62,669 bases of DNA from Chloroflexota bacterium (GTDB lineage Bacteria > Chloroflexota > Anaerolineae > UBA4142). The notes beneath the pieces were generated by a model. The model did no database searches, had not been told where the DNA came from, and saw only the letters and a list, made by a program, of their open reading frames with translations. A program made the translations under genes and the position numbers. Of the stretch, positions 24,103 through 33,027 are shown one piece after another. Numbering within the stretch: position 1 is the stretch's first letter; each line of letters starts with the position of its first letter. The stretch spans positions 1 to 62,669 of the forward strand of contig JACRMI010000168.1 of assembly GCA_016215025.1 (NCBI GenBank), in the 5' to 3' direction.

Positions 24103-25286
24103 GCCGTCGAGTTGTTTTGGTTACTCACTCGCCTAGCGGTGGCGTCTTGACTGTAACCAACTTTATCGCTCAGGTGCTTCGTCGTGCCGAGTATGATTTT
24201 GATATAGTATTGCTTGCTACTTCGTTTCACGATAACGCAAGTGTACGGTTGCTTTCACCTGCTACTTGGATACACGGACCGCGTGTAAAAGACGAATGCG
24301 TTCATGGAGTCTCAGTTCGGCACGTTGGCGCCTTTCTAACCGAGTTTGAATTTCAACGGTATCGACCGCGTCGAGTGTTGACAGATCTGCTGAACCAATA
24401 TGATTTGGTGCAAGTGGTCGCTGGCACACCTGCATGGGTAGCAGTGGCAGGTGATGTTAGACCGCCTGTGTGCTTGTTTGCCGCTACGACAATTGCACAA
24501 GATCGCATGTCGCGTTTACGGCAGACAACCAGTTGGCGTGAGGTGTGGCTGCGATGGATGACGCGACTGAACACAAGCGTTGAGCGTCGAGCTTTAAAGT
24601 GGGTGGACTGCGTCCTTGCCGAAAGCGATTACACGCGACGGCTGCTTGCATCTTACTTACCGCTGGAACGATTGTGGCTAGGGCCGCCGGGTGTAGATAC
24701 CAATTTCTTTACGCCGAACACAACGTACTGCGCGGATGGGTATATCATTGCGGTAGGACGGTTGAGTGATCCACGCAAGAATACTCGACTGTTGCTAGAT
24801 GCTTATGCGCAAATCCGACAAGCATTGCCACATGCGCCTAAACTCGTACTTGCGGGACGCAACGGATTGTCAGAGTCTGACCGAGATTTTGCGGCGGTAC
24901 TGGGCCTGACTGAACACATTGAGACTTACCTGAATGTGACAGATGAGCAATTACGTGCATTGTATCAACAGGCGGCGATATTCGTGTTATCATCCGACGA
25001 AGAAGGTCTTGGAATTGTGATCCTCGAGGCGATGGCGTGCGGTCTGCCGGTGGTCTGCACCGATTGCGGCGGTCCCGCAACAGCGATAACGCCCGGGAAG
25101 ACAGGTTTGCTTTCGCCGGTCGGTGATGCTGGGGCACTAGCAACAGCAATGCTCTCGTTGTTGGAGCAGCCAGTGTTGCGACGGCAAATGGGGCAAGCAG
25201 GGCGTCGTCGTGTGGAAGAACGTTTTTCGATTGAAACTGCGGGGCAAGTTTATCTTGATGTGTACGAAAGATTGTTGATGTGTTGA
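24099..25286 (+). CDS. Glycosyltransferase family 4
   Basis: 395 residues from GTG at 24099, overlapping the polymerase stop. GT-B fold: the N-terminal domain opens VVLVTHSPSGGVLTVTNF, and the C-terminal donor site reads VGRLSDPRKNTRLLLDAY and SSDEEGLGIVILEAMACGLPVVCTDCGGP, holding the EX7E motif of GT4 enzymes. Donor and acceptor sugars cannot be told from the sequence. Confidence 0.9.
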   Translation: MSRRVVLVTHSPSGGVLTVTNFIAQVLRRAEYDFDIVLLATSFHDNASVRLLSPATWIHGPRVKDECVHGVSVRHVGAFLTEFEFQRYRPRRVLTDLLNQYDLVQVVAGTPAWVAVAGDVRPPVCLFAATTIAQDRMSRLRQTTSWREVWLRWMTRLNTSVERRALKWVDCVLAESDYTRRLLASYLPLERLWLGPPGVDTNFFTPNTTYCADGYIIAVGRLSDPRKNTRLLLDAYAQIRQALPHAPKLVLAGRNGLSESDRDFAAVLGLTEHIETYLNVTDEQLRALYQQAAIFVLSSDEEGLGIVILEAMACGLPVVCTDCGGPATAITPGKTGLLSPVGDAGALATAMLSLLEQPVLRRQMGQAGRRRVEERFSIETAGQVYLDVYERLLMC

Positions 25287-25314
25287 CAAACTTGGAGACG
25301 GCGGAGCCAATCCC

Positions 25315-27090
25315 ATGTGTGGTATCAGTGGTATCTTGCGAACGCACAACCAAGCAAATCCCATCGATCGTGATGAATTAATCCGGACACGCGATAGCAT
25401 GAGTACGCGGGGACCAGACGGGACAGGCCAATGGATTTCGCCAACTCTTGAAATTGGGCTGGGTCACCGTCGCCTGGCAATTATCGATCTTTCGCCATCG
25501 GGGGCACAACCTATGGCGTGGGATAATGGGCGCTATCACATCACGTTTAACGGTGAGATATACAATTACCGAGAGTTGCGTGATGAATTATCTCGCGCTG
25601 GAGTTGTCCTAAACACGCACAGCGATACTGAGGTGTTGCTTGCGCTGTACGCTCTGTATGGCGTTGGAATGTTTGCGTGGTTGCGTGGCATGTATGCGTT
25701 TGCCATTTGGGATGAACAGACCCATCGTCTCATGTTGGCGCGTGACCCCTATGGAATCAAGCCGCTCTATTATGCAACGGATGGCAAGTATTTTCGCTTT
25801 GCTTCTCAGGTCAAGGCACTAGAGGCCAGTGGTGAGATTTCGCTGGAAACAGACCCTGCGGGTGTGGTAGGGTTTATGCTTTGGGGATCGGTCCCAGAGC
25901 CATATACGATTCGTCGTGCAGTCCACGCTTTGCCTGCTGGTCATTTCATGATCGTAGAACAAGGTCGTGTGGGCGATCCGCAGGCGCATTATGAGTGGGA
26001 TGCGCCGGTCACACCTTCCTTTGAAGATGTGCAATCGGCGTTACTAGAGACTGTGCGCGCCCATTTGGTTGCCGATGTTCCGGTTGGGGTGTTTCTTTCC
26101 GGTGGTCTTGATTCTACGTTACTTGCCGCGCTCGCGTGTCGGATTCTGCCAGAACCCCTCCGAACATTTTCGCTTGGGTTTGATTCATTCGTTGGCAAAT
26201 CTTATGATGAGCTCCCGATGGCGAATTGCGTGGCACGAAAGCTAGGTACTTGCCACACAGAAAAACGAATCAACTCAGCCGATATGCCTGATCTATGGGA
26301 GAGCGTGCTCGCCGCAATGGATCAGCCGACGATTGATGGGTTTAATGTCTTTGTCGTCAGCAAGTTTGCACACGAGGTTGGACTAAAGGTAGTCTTGTCC
26401 GGCTTGGGAGGCGACGAGATGTTTGGCAGTTATCCCTCGTTTCGCCAAGTACCTCAATGGCTCATGTGGTCTAAAAGAGCACAGCATGTCCCAGGTCTGA
26501 ATGCGCTTTGGCCGCCCATCGCGCAACGCCTTCGCCCAAGCCAACCCAAATTGAAAGGTCTATTAAAATATAACGCCGATATGGGAGGGATGTACTTTCT
26601 GCGGCGAGGATTGTACTTGCCGGACGAACTCTCGGATTTGATTGGGCAAGAAATGGTAGAAGAAGGGTTGCGAGCGTATGATCCTGTAGAACAAGCAGGA
26701 AAGCTAATCGGCAACAGTAAAGATAATTGGCAAGCCATCCATCGGCTCGAATCGGGACAGTATATGCGGAACCAATTGCTCCGAGACGCCGATTGGGCTT
26801 CCATGGCACATTCATTAGAGTTGCGCGTGCCCTTGGTGGATGTTCGATTACGCGAGTATCTATGTGCTCACAACTTTGAGCCAGCCCGGAGCAAGGGGAA
26901 AGTGTCACTGGTACGGCAGATGGTGCCGGAATTGCCGGAAGAGATCTTTACGCGTGCCAAGTCTGGTTTCATGTTTCCCATCATGCAATGGCTCGAACCA
27001 GGAGAGTTGCGAAAAGAGCACCACTGGGGTGCGGACTCACGGCGGTTAGCCGTGCGTATTCTCAAGGGATTCATCCAGTCCCAATCATGA
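25315..27090 (+). CDS. asnB: Asparagine synthase (glutamine-hydrolysing) family
   Basis: 591 residues. The ATG at 25315 gives Met-Cys-Gly-Ile, leaving the nucleophilic Cys2 at the N-terminus as required for glutaminase activity. The class II glutaminase domain holds RGPDGTGQWISP and FNGEIYNYRELRDEL; the synthetase domain holds the PP-loop VGVFLSGGLDSTLLAA and LSGLGGDEMFGSY. Both halves look intact. AsnB homologues in surface-sugar loci may amidate uronic acids or sugar acids rather than make free asparagine. The next gene overlaps its stop. Confidence 0.9.
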   Translation: MCGISGILRTHNQANPIDRDELIRTRDSMSTRGPDGTGQWISPTLEIGLGHRRLAIIDLSPSGAQPMAWDNGRYHITFNGEIYNYRELRDELSRAGVVLNTHSDTEVLLALYALYGVGMFAWLRGMYAFAIWDEQTHRLMLARDPYGIKPLYYATDGKYFRFASQVKALEASGEISLETDPAGVVGFMLWGSVPEPYTIRRAVHALPAGHFMIVEQGRVGDPQAHYEWDAPVTPSFEDVQSALLETVRAHLVADVPVGVFLSGGLDSTLLAALACRILPEPLRTFSLGFDSFVGKSYDELPMANCVARKLGTCHTEKRINSADMPDLWESVLAAMDQPTIDGFNVFVVSKFAHEVGLKVVLSGLGGDEMFGSYPSFRQVPQWLMWSKRAQHVPGLNALWPPIAQRLRPSQPKLKGLLKYNADMGGMYFLRRGLYLPDELSDLIGQEMVEEGLRAYDPVEQAGKLIGNSKDNWQAIHRLESGQYMRNQLLRDADWASMAHSLELRVPLVDVRLREYLCAHNFEPARSKGKVSLVRQMVPELPEEIFTRAKSGFMFPIMQWLEPGELRKEHHWGADSRRLAVRILKGFIQSQS

Positions 27091-28250
27091 CTCGCGTATT
27101 AATAACGGTTGGTCATTATCTACCGGGGTATCAAGCGGGTGGTCCCGTCCGTTCGATTGCGAATTTGGTCGAGCAATTAGGAGATGAATTCGAGTTTTAC
27201 ATTGTCACGAGAGACCGGGAGTTTGGTAGTACTCAACCATACTCCAACATCAAGGTAAATCAATGGCAACCTGTAGGCAAAGCGCAAGTAAGGTATCTCT
27301 CTCCCATGGCATCCAATGTGTGGAATTGGCAAGCGATTTTTCGCTCTGTTGATTACGACACATTATACCTTAACAGTTTTTTCGCGAGATGGACACTCCT
27401 TGGTCTTGTGTTAAAACGTGCGCGGTGGCTTACGCCGCGTAAAGTAGTGCTTGCGCCTCGCGGTGAGTTTTCATCAGGTGCGATCAAGTTCAAGTCGCAA
27501 CGGAAACGAGGTTATCTCCGGCTCCAGAACCGATTGGGCTTGTGTCGATCCGTTGTGTGGCACGCTACATCCGATTCTGAAGTGGAAGATATTCGACGTG
27601 AAGTTCCGCCCGCATCATGGCAAAATACCACGATACATGTGGCGGATAATTTGGTGGCGTTGCCGAAGCAAGTACAAGGTCTTGCATTCACGCGCTGTAA
27701 GCAACAAGGCGAGTTGCGGGTTGTTTTTTTATCCCGCGTCGCACCCAAGAAAAATTTGGATTTTGCACTGAGTTCTTTGCGGAACGTACATGGATCTGTG
27801 CAGTTTGATATTTACGGACCGATTGAGGATCGGGCTTACTGGGAAACCTGCCTAAAGATAATGGCTACAATGCCACAGAATGTCTGTGTAGAATATAAGG
27901 GTGCGGTTTTGCCGGATGAGGTCGCGCAGGTTTTATCTCAGTCTCATTTGTTCCTGCTACCGACCCAGGGTGAAAATTTTGGTCATGCGATTTATGAAGC
28001 TCTGGCAACCGGTTGCCCCTTGCTGATTAGTGACCAAACACCATGGCGAGATTTGCAAGCACATCAAGTGGGGTGGGATTTACCCCTAGAAGATCCTGCG
28101 GCGTTTAGTGCTGCAATGAATGAATGCGTCGCTTGGGACCAAATGCAGTTCGACAATTTTTCGCGTGGCGCAAATCAATATGCCGATGAATTCGTGAATT
28201 TACAGTCGGCTGCGTTAAAAAACTATCGCGCAATGTTTCGAGCTGATTGA
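27087..28250 (+). CDS. Glycosyltransferase family 4
   Basis: 387 residues from the ATG at 27087 (ATGA overlap with asnB). VLITVGHYLPGYQAGGPVRSIANLVEQL is the acceptor-domain start of a GT4 subgroup with a glycine-rich loop. VVFLSRVAPKKNLDFALSSL and LLPTQGENFGHAIYEALATGCPLLISDQTPW form the donor site with the EX7E-like motif. It is a cytoplasmic transferase of the repeat-unit pathway. Confidence 0.9.
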   Translation: MTRVLITVGHYLPGYQAGGPVRSIANLVEQLGDEFEFYIVTRDREFGSTQPYSNIKVNQWQPVGKAQVRYLSPMASNVWNWQAIFRSVDYDTLYLNSFFARWTLLGLVLKRARWLTPRKVVLAPRGEFSSGAIKFKSQRKRGYLRLQNRLGLCRSVVWHATSDSEVEDIRREVPPASWQNTTIHVADNLVALPKQVQGLAFTRCKQQGELRVVFLSRVAPKKNLDFALSSLRNVHGSVQFDIYGPIEDRAYWETCLKIMATMPQNVCVEYKGAVLPDEVAQVLSQSHLFLLPTQGENFGHAIYEALATGCPLLISDQTPWRDLQAHQVGWDLPLEDPAAFSAAMNECVAWDQMQFDNFSRGANQYADEFVNLQSAALKNYRAMFRAD

Positions 28251-28254
28251 CGGC

Positions 28255-29514
28255 ATGAAGATTCTGATTCTCTCGCAATGGTATCCACCTGAGCCGGATA
28301 CGCGGATTCATTTGCTCGCCAAGACTCTAGTTGAACGTGGGCATCAAGTAACGAGCATTACAGGGTTTCCGAATTATCCTTGCGGCAAACTCTATCCAGG
28401 TTACAAGTTGCGTTGGCGGCAGTGGGAGACAATGGATGGAGTGCGCGTTTTGCGTGTGCCGCTCTACCCTGAGCACAGCACGTCGGGCTTCAAGCGCATA
28501 CTTAATTATCTGAGTTTTGCCATATCAGCGGCACTAATCGGCGGCATGTTGTGCGGTTCGGCGGACGTAATGTGGGTCTATCATCCTCCCTTGACGGTTG
28601 CACTTCCAGCATGGTGGATTTCATTTTGGCGACACATCCCATTTATTTACGAGATTCAAGACTTGTGGCCGGAAACGCTCGCTGCGACCGGCATGATGTC
28701 ATCGCCTCGAATGGCGCGTTGGATTGCCCGTGCTGCGAAACTTGTACACAACAAGTCTGCCGCGATTACAGTCATATCGCCCGGTTTCAAACGCAACTTG
28801 ATCAACAAGGGCGTTGCGTCTGAAAAAATTCATGTTATTCCGAATTGGGCGGACGAGGAGTTGTACCGTCCGGTTCCGCGCGATGAAGCACTCGCGCGTG
28901 AGTTTGGTTTCGATGGTCGGTTCAATATCGTTTATGGAGGCAACTTGGGTGCGGCGCAAGCGTTGCATACTGTGCTGGATGCTGCCCAGCGTTTACGCGA
29001 TTTGCCGGATGTGCAGATAGTTTTGATAGGTGATGGGGTCGATGCTCGTGCTTTGCAGGATTCAGCTCGGCAACGCGGACTAACGAATCTGCGAATTGTT
29101 GGACGACAGCCATCCGAAAGAATGCCCTTCTTTTTTGCACTAGCTGATGCAGTCCTAGTTCACTTGAAACGTGACCCAGTGTTTGAAATTACAATCCCTG
29201 GAAAAACCACCGCGTATCTTGCATGTGGTCGCCCAATTCTCTGCGCCGTTGCCGGTGATGCAGCGGAAATGGTTCAGATGGCAGGTGCTGGAGTGACGTG
29301 TCCGCCAGAGGATCCAGAGGCCCTTGCTCTAGCGGTGCGCGATTTATATACCATGCCGCGCGAACAACGCGAAGCGCTAGGTGATGCCGGTCGGCGCACC
29401 TTTCTAGAAAAGTATACACGTGCGGCACTGGTCGATCAATACGAAACGCTTTTTCAAAATGTGTTTGCCCGAAAACAGGCAAGGGCGAAGGCATTCTTAG
29501 GAAACGCATCGTGA
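28255..29514 (+). CDS. Glycosyltransferase family 4, WbuB-like
   Basis: 419 residues. The opening ILILSQWYPPEPDTRIHLLAKTL and TGFPNYPCGKLYPGYKLRW, followed by IQDLWPETLAATGMM, fit the WbuB/WcaI subgroup of GT4. WbuB enzymes are known or proposed N-acetyl-L-fucosamine transferases, in agreement with the CapF/E/G module at the start of the locus; the link is inferred. The donor site is GGNLGAAQALHTVLDAAQRL then IPGKTTAYLACGRPILCAV. It sits directly before the priming transferase, which it overlaps. Confidence 0.85.
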   Translation: MKILILSQWYPPEPDTRIHLLAKTLVERGHQVTSITGFPNYPCGKLYPGYKLRWRQWETMDGVRVLRVPLYPEHSTSGFKRILNYLSFAISAALIGGMLCGSADVMWVYHPPLTVALPAWWISFWRHIPFIYEIQDLWPETLAATGMMSSPRMARWIARAAKLVHNKSAAITVISPGFKRNLINKGVASEKIHVIPNWADEELYRPVPRDEALAREFGFDGRFNIVYGGNLGAAQALHTVLDAAQRLRDLPDVQIVLIGDGVDARALQDSARQRGLTNLRIVGRQPSERMPFFFALADAVLVHLKRDPVFEITIPGKTTAYLACGRPILCAVAGDAAEMVQMAGAGVTCPPEDPEALALAVRDLYTMPREQREALGDAGRRTFLEKYTRAALVDQYETLFQNVFARKQARAKAFLGNAS

Positions 29515-30176
29515 ACCTGAATCAAACGAGTCGCCCAAGTATCTATCAACGATATGGCAAACGCACCCTTGATGTGATGCTCACTCTACTTGCGCTCTTT
29601 CTTCTCTCACCGATATTGATGGTTATCGCGTTCGTAGTTCGCGCGAAATTGGGCGTACCTATCTTGTTTCGCCAACAGCGTCCGGGTCTACGCGGCACAC
29701 CGTTCATGGTGTACAAGTTCCGCACAATGACCGATGCGCGTGATGCGCAAGGTAATTTGCGGTCAGACAATGAGAGACTTACTGAGCTTGGTCGTTTTCT
29801 GCGTGCGACCAGCTTGGACGAGTTACCGGAACTGTTTAACGTGCTGAAAGGCGAGATGAGCCTGGTGGGTCCGCGCCCGTTGCTGATGCGTTACAATCCT
29901 TATTTTACGGATGAAGAGCTTCCGAGATTTACAGTACGCCCGGGAATCACCGGTCTAGCTCAGGTGTCTGGCAGAAACGATTTGTCGTGGGATGAACGCA
30001 TTGCCAGCGATGTTAGATACGTCCGAGAGATTTCCTTGGGGCTTGATTTGAAAATTATTATGCAGACTGTTGGGAGTGTATTGACCCGCCAAGGATTACA
30101 AGTTGATCCTGGCTCAACGATGCGAGACTTGGATGAGGAACGACGCGAACGCGCGAACTTGAGCTCTGAGGTTTGA
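29511..30176 (+). CDS. Priming undecaprenyl-phosphate sugar phosphotransferase (short PglC-type)
   Basis: 221 residues from GTG at 29511. One membrane helix (residues 19-45) is followed by the catalytic domain with VPILFRQQRPGLRGTPFMVYKFRTM, LGRFLRATSLDELPELFNVLKGEMSLVGPRPLL and RPGITGLAQVSGRNDLSWDERI. These are the signature blocks of the monotopic phosphoglycosyl transferase family. It transfers a sugar-1-phosphate from a UDP-sugar to undecaprenyl phosphate to start each repeat unit. The long membrane domain of WbaP is absent. Confidence 0.93.
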   Translation: MNLNQTSRPSIYQRYGKRTLDVMLTLLALFLLSPILMVIAFVVRAKLGVPILFRQQRPGLRGTPFMVYKFRTMTDARDAQGNLRSDNERLTELGRFLRATSLDELPELFNVLKGEMSLVGPRPLLMRYNPYFTDEELPRFTVRPGITGLAQVSGRNDLSWDERIASDVRYVREISLGLDLKIIMQTVGSVLTRQGLQVDPGSTMRDLDEERRERANLSSEV

Positions 30177-30198
30177 AATCCACGGTTGTTTACTAACG

Positions 30199-30996
30199 AT
30201 GCCTATTGATAATTCTGTGGTTGACCACAATCTCGCGGAGACTGTGATTCGTCCTGCGCGTCCTAATGATGCGGCGGCAATATACGCATTGATGCAGGCT
30301 GTGTTTGGTGCTAGCTATCTTCTCTATACGATTTACCAGTCGCCAAAAGCAGTAGCTTATCTGCGCGAATTGCTAACCGAAGATTCAGCGCGCTCCTTAC
30401 ATACTTTTGTTCTGGTCGAGCAAGGAACCCAATTGCTTGGATATTATCATGCAATGAGTCGGGGCGAAGAATTCTTTTTGAATTATATTGCCGTCTCACC
30501 GCATTTCCAACATTGTAGATTGGGCGAACGCTTGTTGCTCGACTTTGAGCGCTATGGAGCATGGCGAGGTTCTCGTTCTCTGTCACTAGATGTATTTGAG
30601 AGCAACACTAATGCATTGCAGTGGTATCTACGACAGGGCTATCGTGTGCAAAAATCCAGCTTTTTATCGCGAATAATACCAGCGTCTGTTTCCGGATCGG
30701 GGCTGGTTTTTGAACCAGGTGACTGGGCGCAGGCGCGGTCTGAAGAACAATTGCGGGGTTTTAGCAAAGTTACAGGTACCTGTTCTAATGCGTCAATAAC
30801 GGTTGGTTTGATTGCTGATCATGTCTGTAAACTGCTTGCCTTTGATGGAGTTAGTTTGCAGGATGCCATTGCTGCAATCAGCAATCACTTTTGTGACCGT
30901 CAAGTCATTATCGTCTCGTCTGAAAATAAATTGCCCGCAGACTGGAATGTTCTGACTGCTGAACGCACCTTATATCTCACCAAAGAAATTCGATGA
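30199..30996 (+). CDS. GNAT-family acetyltransferase
   Basis: 265 residues. The N-terminal 150 residues are a GNAT domain: IRPARPNDAAAIYALMQ, then NYIAVSPHFQHCRLGERLLLDFERY (acetyl-CoA pyrophosphate loop region) and DVFESNTNALQWYLRQGY. The last 100 residues do not match a domain I recognise. It could acetylate an amino-sugar made by the adjacent aminotransferase. The next gene starts inside its stop (ATGA), supporting a shared function. Confidence 0.8.
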   Translation: MPIDNSVVDHNLAETVIRPARPNDAAAIYALMQAVFGASYLLYTIYQSPKAVAYLRELLTEDSARSLHTFVLVEQGTQLLGYYHAMSRGEEFFLNYIAVSPHFQHCRLGERLLLDFERYGAWRGSRSLSLDVFESNTNALQWYLRQGYRVQKSSFLSRIIPASVSGSGLVFEPGDWAQARSEEQLRGFSKVTGTCSNASITVGLIADHVCKLLAFDGVSLQDAIAAISNHFCDRQVIIVSSENKLPADWNVLTAERTLYLTKEIR

Positions 30997-31946
30997 ATCT
31001 AGCCATGGCTAACCAAATTACCAAAGGTGCGAACGATGTTTGCACTCTGCGTCGCACGCATACATGCTTTCCCAATGCGCGCACGGCATTCAAGGCATGG
31101 ATGTATGCGCTGGGTATTTCATCTCTAGATACTGTTTTGCTTCCAGCATATGTAGGTACAAGCCCTAAGGAAGGGTCAGGTGTATTTGACCCTATAGTAG
31201 AAATTGGTGCACGTTTTCAGTTCTATCGCATGACAACCGACTTGCGAATAGATATTGAAGACTACCGTCGCGTTCTTGCGAATGCACGACCACGTCTCGT
31301 TGTGCTCATTCATTATTTTGGCTATCCTGATCCGCAGTATCTCGATGCAGTTCAAACGGCACATGAACAAAATGTACTCGTTCTCGAAGACGAGGCACAC
31401 GCATTGTATTCCGATTGGATTGGCGGTATTTGTGGACGCGTGGGAGATGCCACAATCTTTTCACTTCACAAAATGTTGCCGTTTCCATCGGGCGGTCTAT
31501 TGAGCTTGAATAATCAGTCATCTACTTCACTGTTCGAAAAATTGCAACAGTCGCCGTTCAAGTGTGATTTGTCCTACTCACCCCTTGACTATGATTTGTT
31601 CGCTATCGCGGACGCGCGCCGGCGAAATGCCCTTGCTTTGCTGGAGTTGATTCAGCCTTTACGTGGTAAGATCGATCCGTTGCATACATCCTTACCAATT
31701 GGCGTAGTTCCACAGACTTGGCCGGTTATTGTGACTGGTAGATCGCGGGATGAATTATATTTTGAACTAAACAAACGTGGATTTGGCGTTGTGAGTCTTT
31801 ACCATACGTTGATTGATGAGATCCGTCCAGAACAGTATCCAGACGCCCATTGGTTGTCTCGGAGGATCTTGAACTTGCCTGTGCATCAAGATATTCCCAC
31901 GGGTGCCCTCGAAGCCATGGTCGAAGAATTGGCGCAGTTGGTTTAA
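30993..31946 (+). CDS. PLP-dependent aminotransferase-like protein (DegT-like, short)
   Basis: 317 residues, shorter than the usual 370-400 of DegT sugar aminotransferases. It shows NARTAFKAWMYALG near the start, HYFGYPDPQYLD, VLEDEAHALYSDW (PLP-binding Asp region) and FSLHKMLPFPSGG with the lysine that would form the Schiff base. It may transfer an amino group to a keto-sugar, with the GNAT protein before it and the FemAB-like protein after it as partners. Substrate unknown. Confidence 0.75.
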   Translation: MNLAMANQITKGANDVCTLRRTHTCFPNARTAFKAWMYALGISSLDTVLLPAYVGTSPKEGSGVFDPIVEIGARFQFYRMTTDLRIDIEDYRRVLANARPRLVVLIHYFGYPDPQYLDAVQTAHEQNVLVLEDEAHALYSDWIGGICGRVGDATIFSLHKMLPFPSGGLLSLNNQSSTSLFEKLQQSPFKCDLSYSPLDYDLFAIADARRRNALALLELIQPLRGKIDPLHTSLPIGVVPQTWPVIVTGRSRDELYFELNKRGFGVVSLYHTLIDEIRPEQYPDAHWLSRRILNLPVHQDIPTGALEAMVEELAQLV

Positions 31947-31954
31947 GGATGGTA

Positions 31955-33019
31955 ATGTCTTCAGTGCGATTGTTTACTTGCGCCGATCAGAAAGATTGGC
32001 AAGCATATCTTCCTGCAACGACGAGCATATTTGGCAGCGTCGAATATGCTAATATCTCTGAGCAACATACTAGTTATCCGTCGCAGCTCTTTGTCATAGC
32101 ATCAGATGATGCTTGGATAGCGTATCCGTTTTTTCTCCGCCCTATTGATGCATTACCATTTGCAGATCAAGTTTCATCAGCCAAATGGGATATCCTGACC
32201 CCGGAGTACACCGGACCGATTGCGTATGGACGGATTGATTCAAGTCTAGCAAGGTGTTTCTTCGACGAGTTCTCTGCGTTTTGTTGCGATGAAGGCATCG
32301 TGACAGAGGTTGCGCATTTGCACCCGTGGCACAGTCAACTTGAGGCGCTCGATCAAACGCAAGTGACATTCAATCGCGAAATTGTCTATGTGGATGTGAC
32401 TCTTGCCGAAGCGGAGATGTGGAACAAGTCGTTTTCCTATATGTGCCGAAAAAATATTAATCGCTCACGGCAGGAGCAAGTCCGGGTGTTTACAGCCCAG
32501 ACCCTGGACCACGTGCGCGAATTTTATCGCATCTATGTGCAGACCATGGATCGGCGAAGCGCACGCTCAAATTACTATTTCCCATTCGAGTACTTTGCTG
32601 CTTTTTTCGAGCAGGTGCCGGAACATGCGCGTTTTGTTCTGGCGGAATATAAGGACCAGATCGTTGCCAGTACACTTTACTTGCATGACGATCAAGATGT
32701 GTATTCCTACTTGGGCGGAGCCGATCATGCTTTTCAGCTAGCGCGTCCCACCAACGCCGTAATTCATGAGACAATTGGCTGGGCACGTGCGCAAGGCAAA
32801 CGGCGGCTCATTCTTGGCGGTGGATACAAACCGGACGACGGCATTTTCCGGTTCAAAGCGAGCTTTTCACCATTGCGTGCCACATTCAACCTGTACAAGC
32901 GCATTCATGCCTACGACCAATATAATTCTCTTGCCAGTGCATGGGCGCAATTCTATCATCAAGATTTAGATAAAGATTCATACTTTCCACTTTACCGTAT
33001 AGTCCCTGAAAGCAACTAG
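31955..33019 (+). CDS. FemAB/GNAT-like aminoacyl transferase
   Basis: 354 residues from the ATG at 31955, chosen for AAGGA 6 bases upstream; the ATG at 31949 is an alternative. The C-terminal half (FYRIYVQTMDRRSARSNYYFPFEYF, ARFVLAEYKDQIVASTLYLHDDQDVYSYLGGAD) matches the acyltransferase fold of the FemAB and BioF2-like families, found in peptidoglycan bridge enzymes and in many EPS loci. It could attach an amino acid or acyl group to a sugar amino group formed by the preceding aminotransferase. Confidence 0.75.
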   Translation: MSSVRLFTCADQKDWQAYLPATTSIFGSVEYANISEQHTSYPSQLFVIASDDAWIAYPFFLRPIDALPFADQVSSAKWDILTPEYTGPIAYGRIDSSLARCFFDEFSAFCCDEGIVTEVAHLHPWHSQLEALDQTQVTFNREIVYVDVTLAEAEMWNKSFSYMCRKNINRSRQEQVRVFTAQTLDHVREFYRIYVQTMDRRSARSNYYFPFEYFAAFFEQVPEHARFVLAEYKDQIVASTLYLHDDQDVYSYLGGADHAFQLARPTNAVIHETIGWARAQGKRRLILGGGYKPDDGIFRFKASFSPLRATFNLYKRIHAYDQYNSLASAWAQFYHQDLDKDSYFPLYRIVPESN

Positions 33020-33027
33020 GTGAAACA

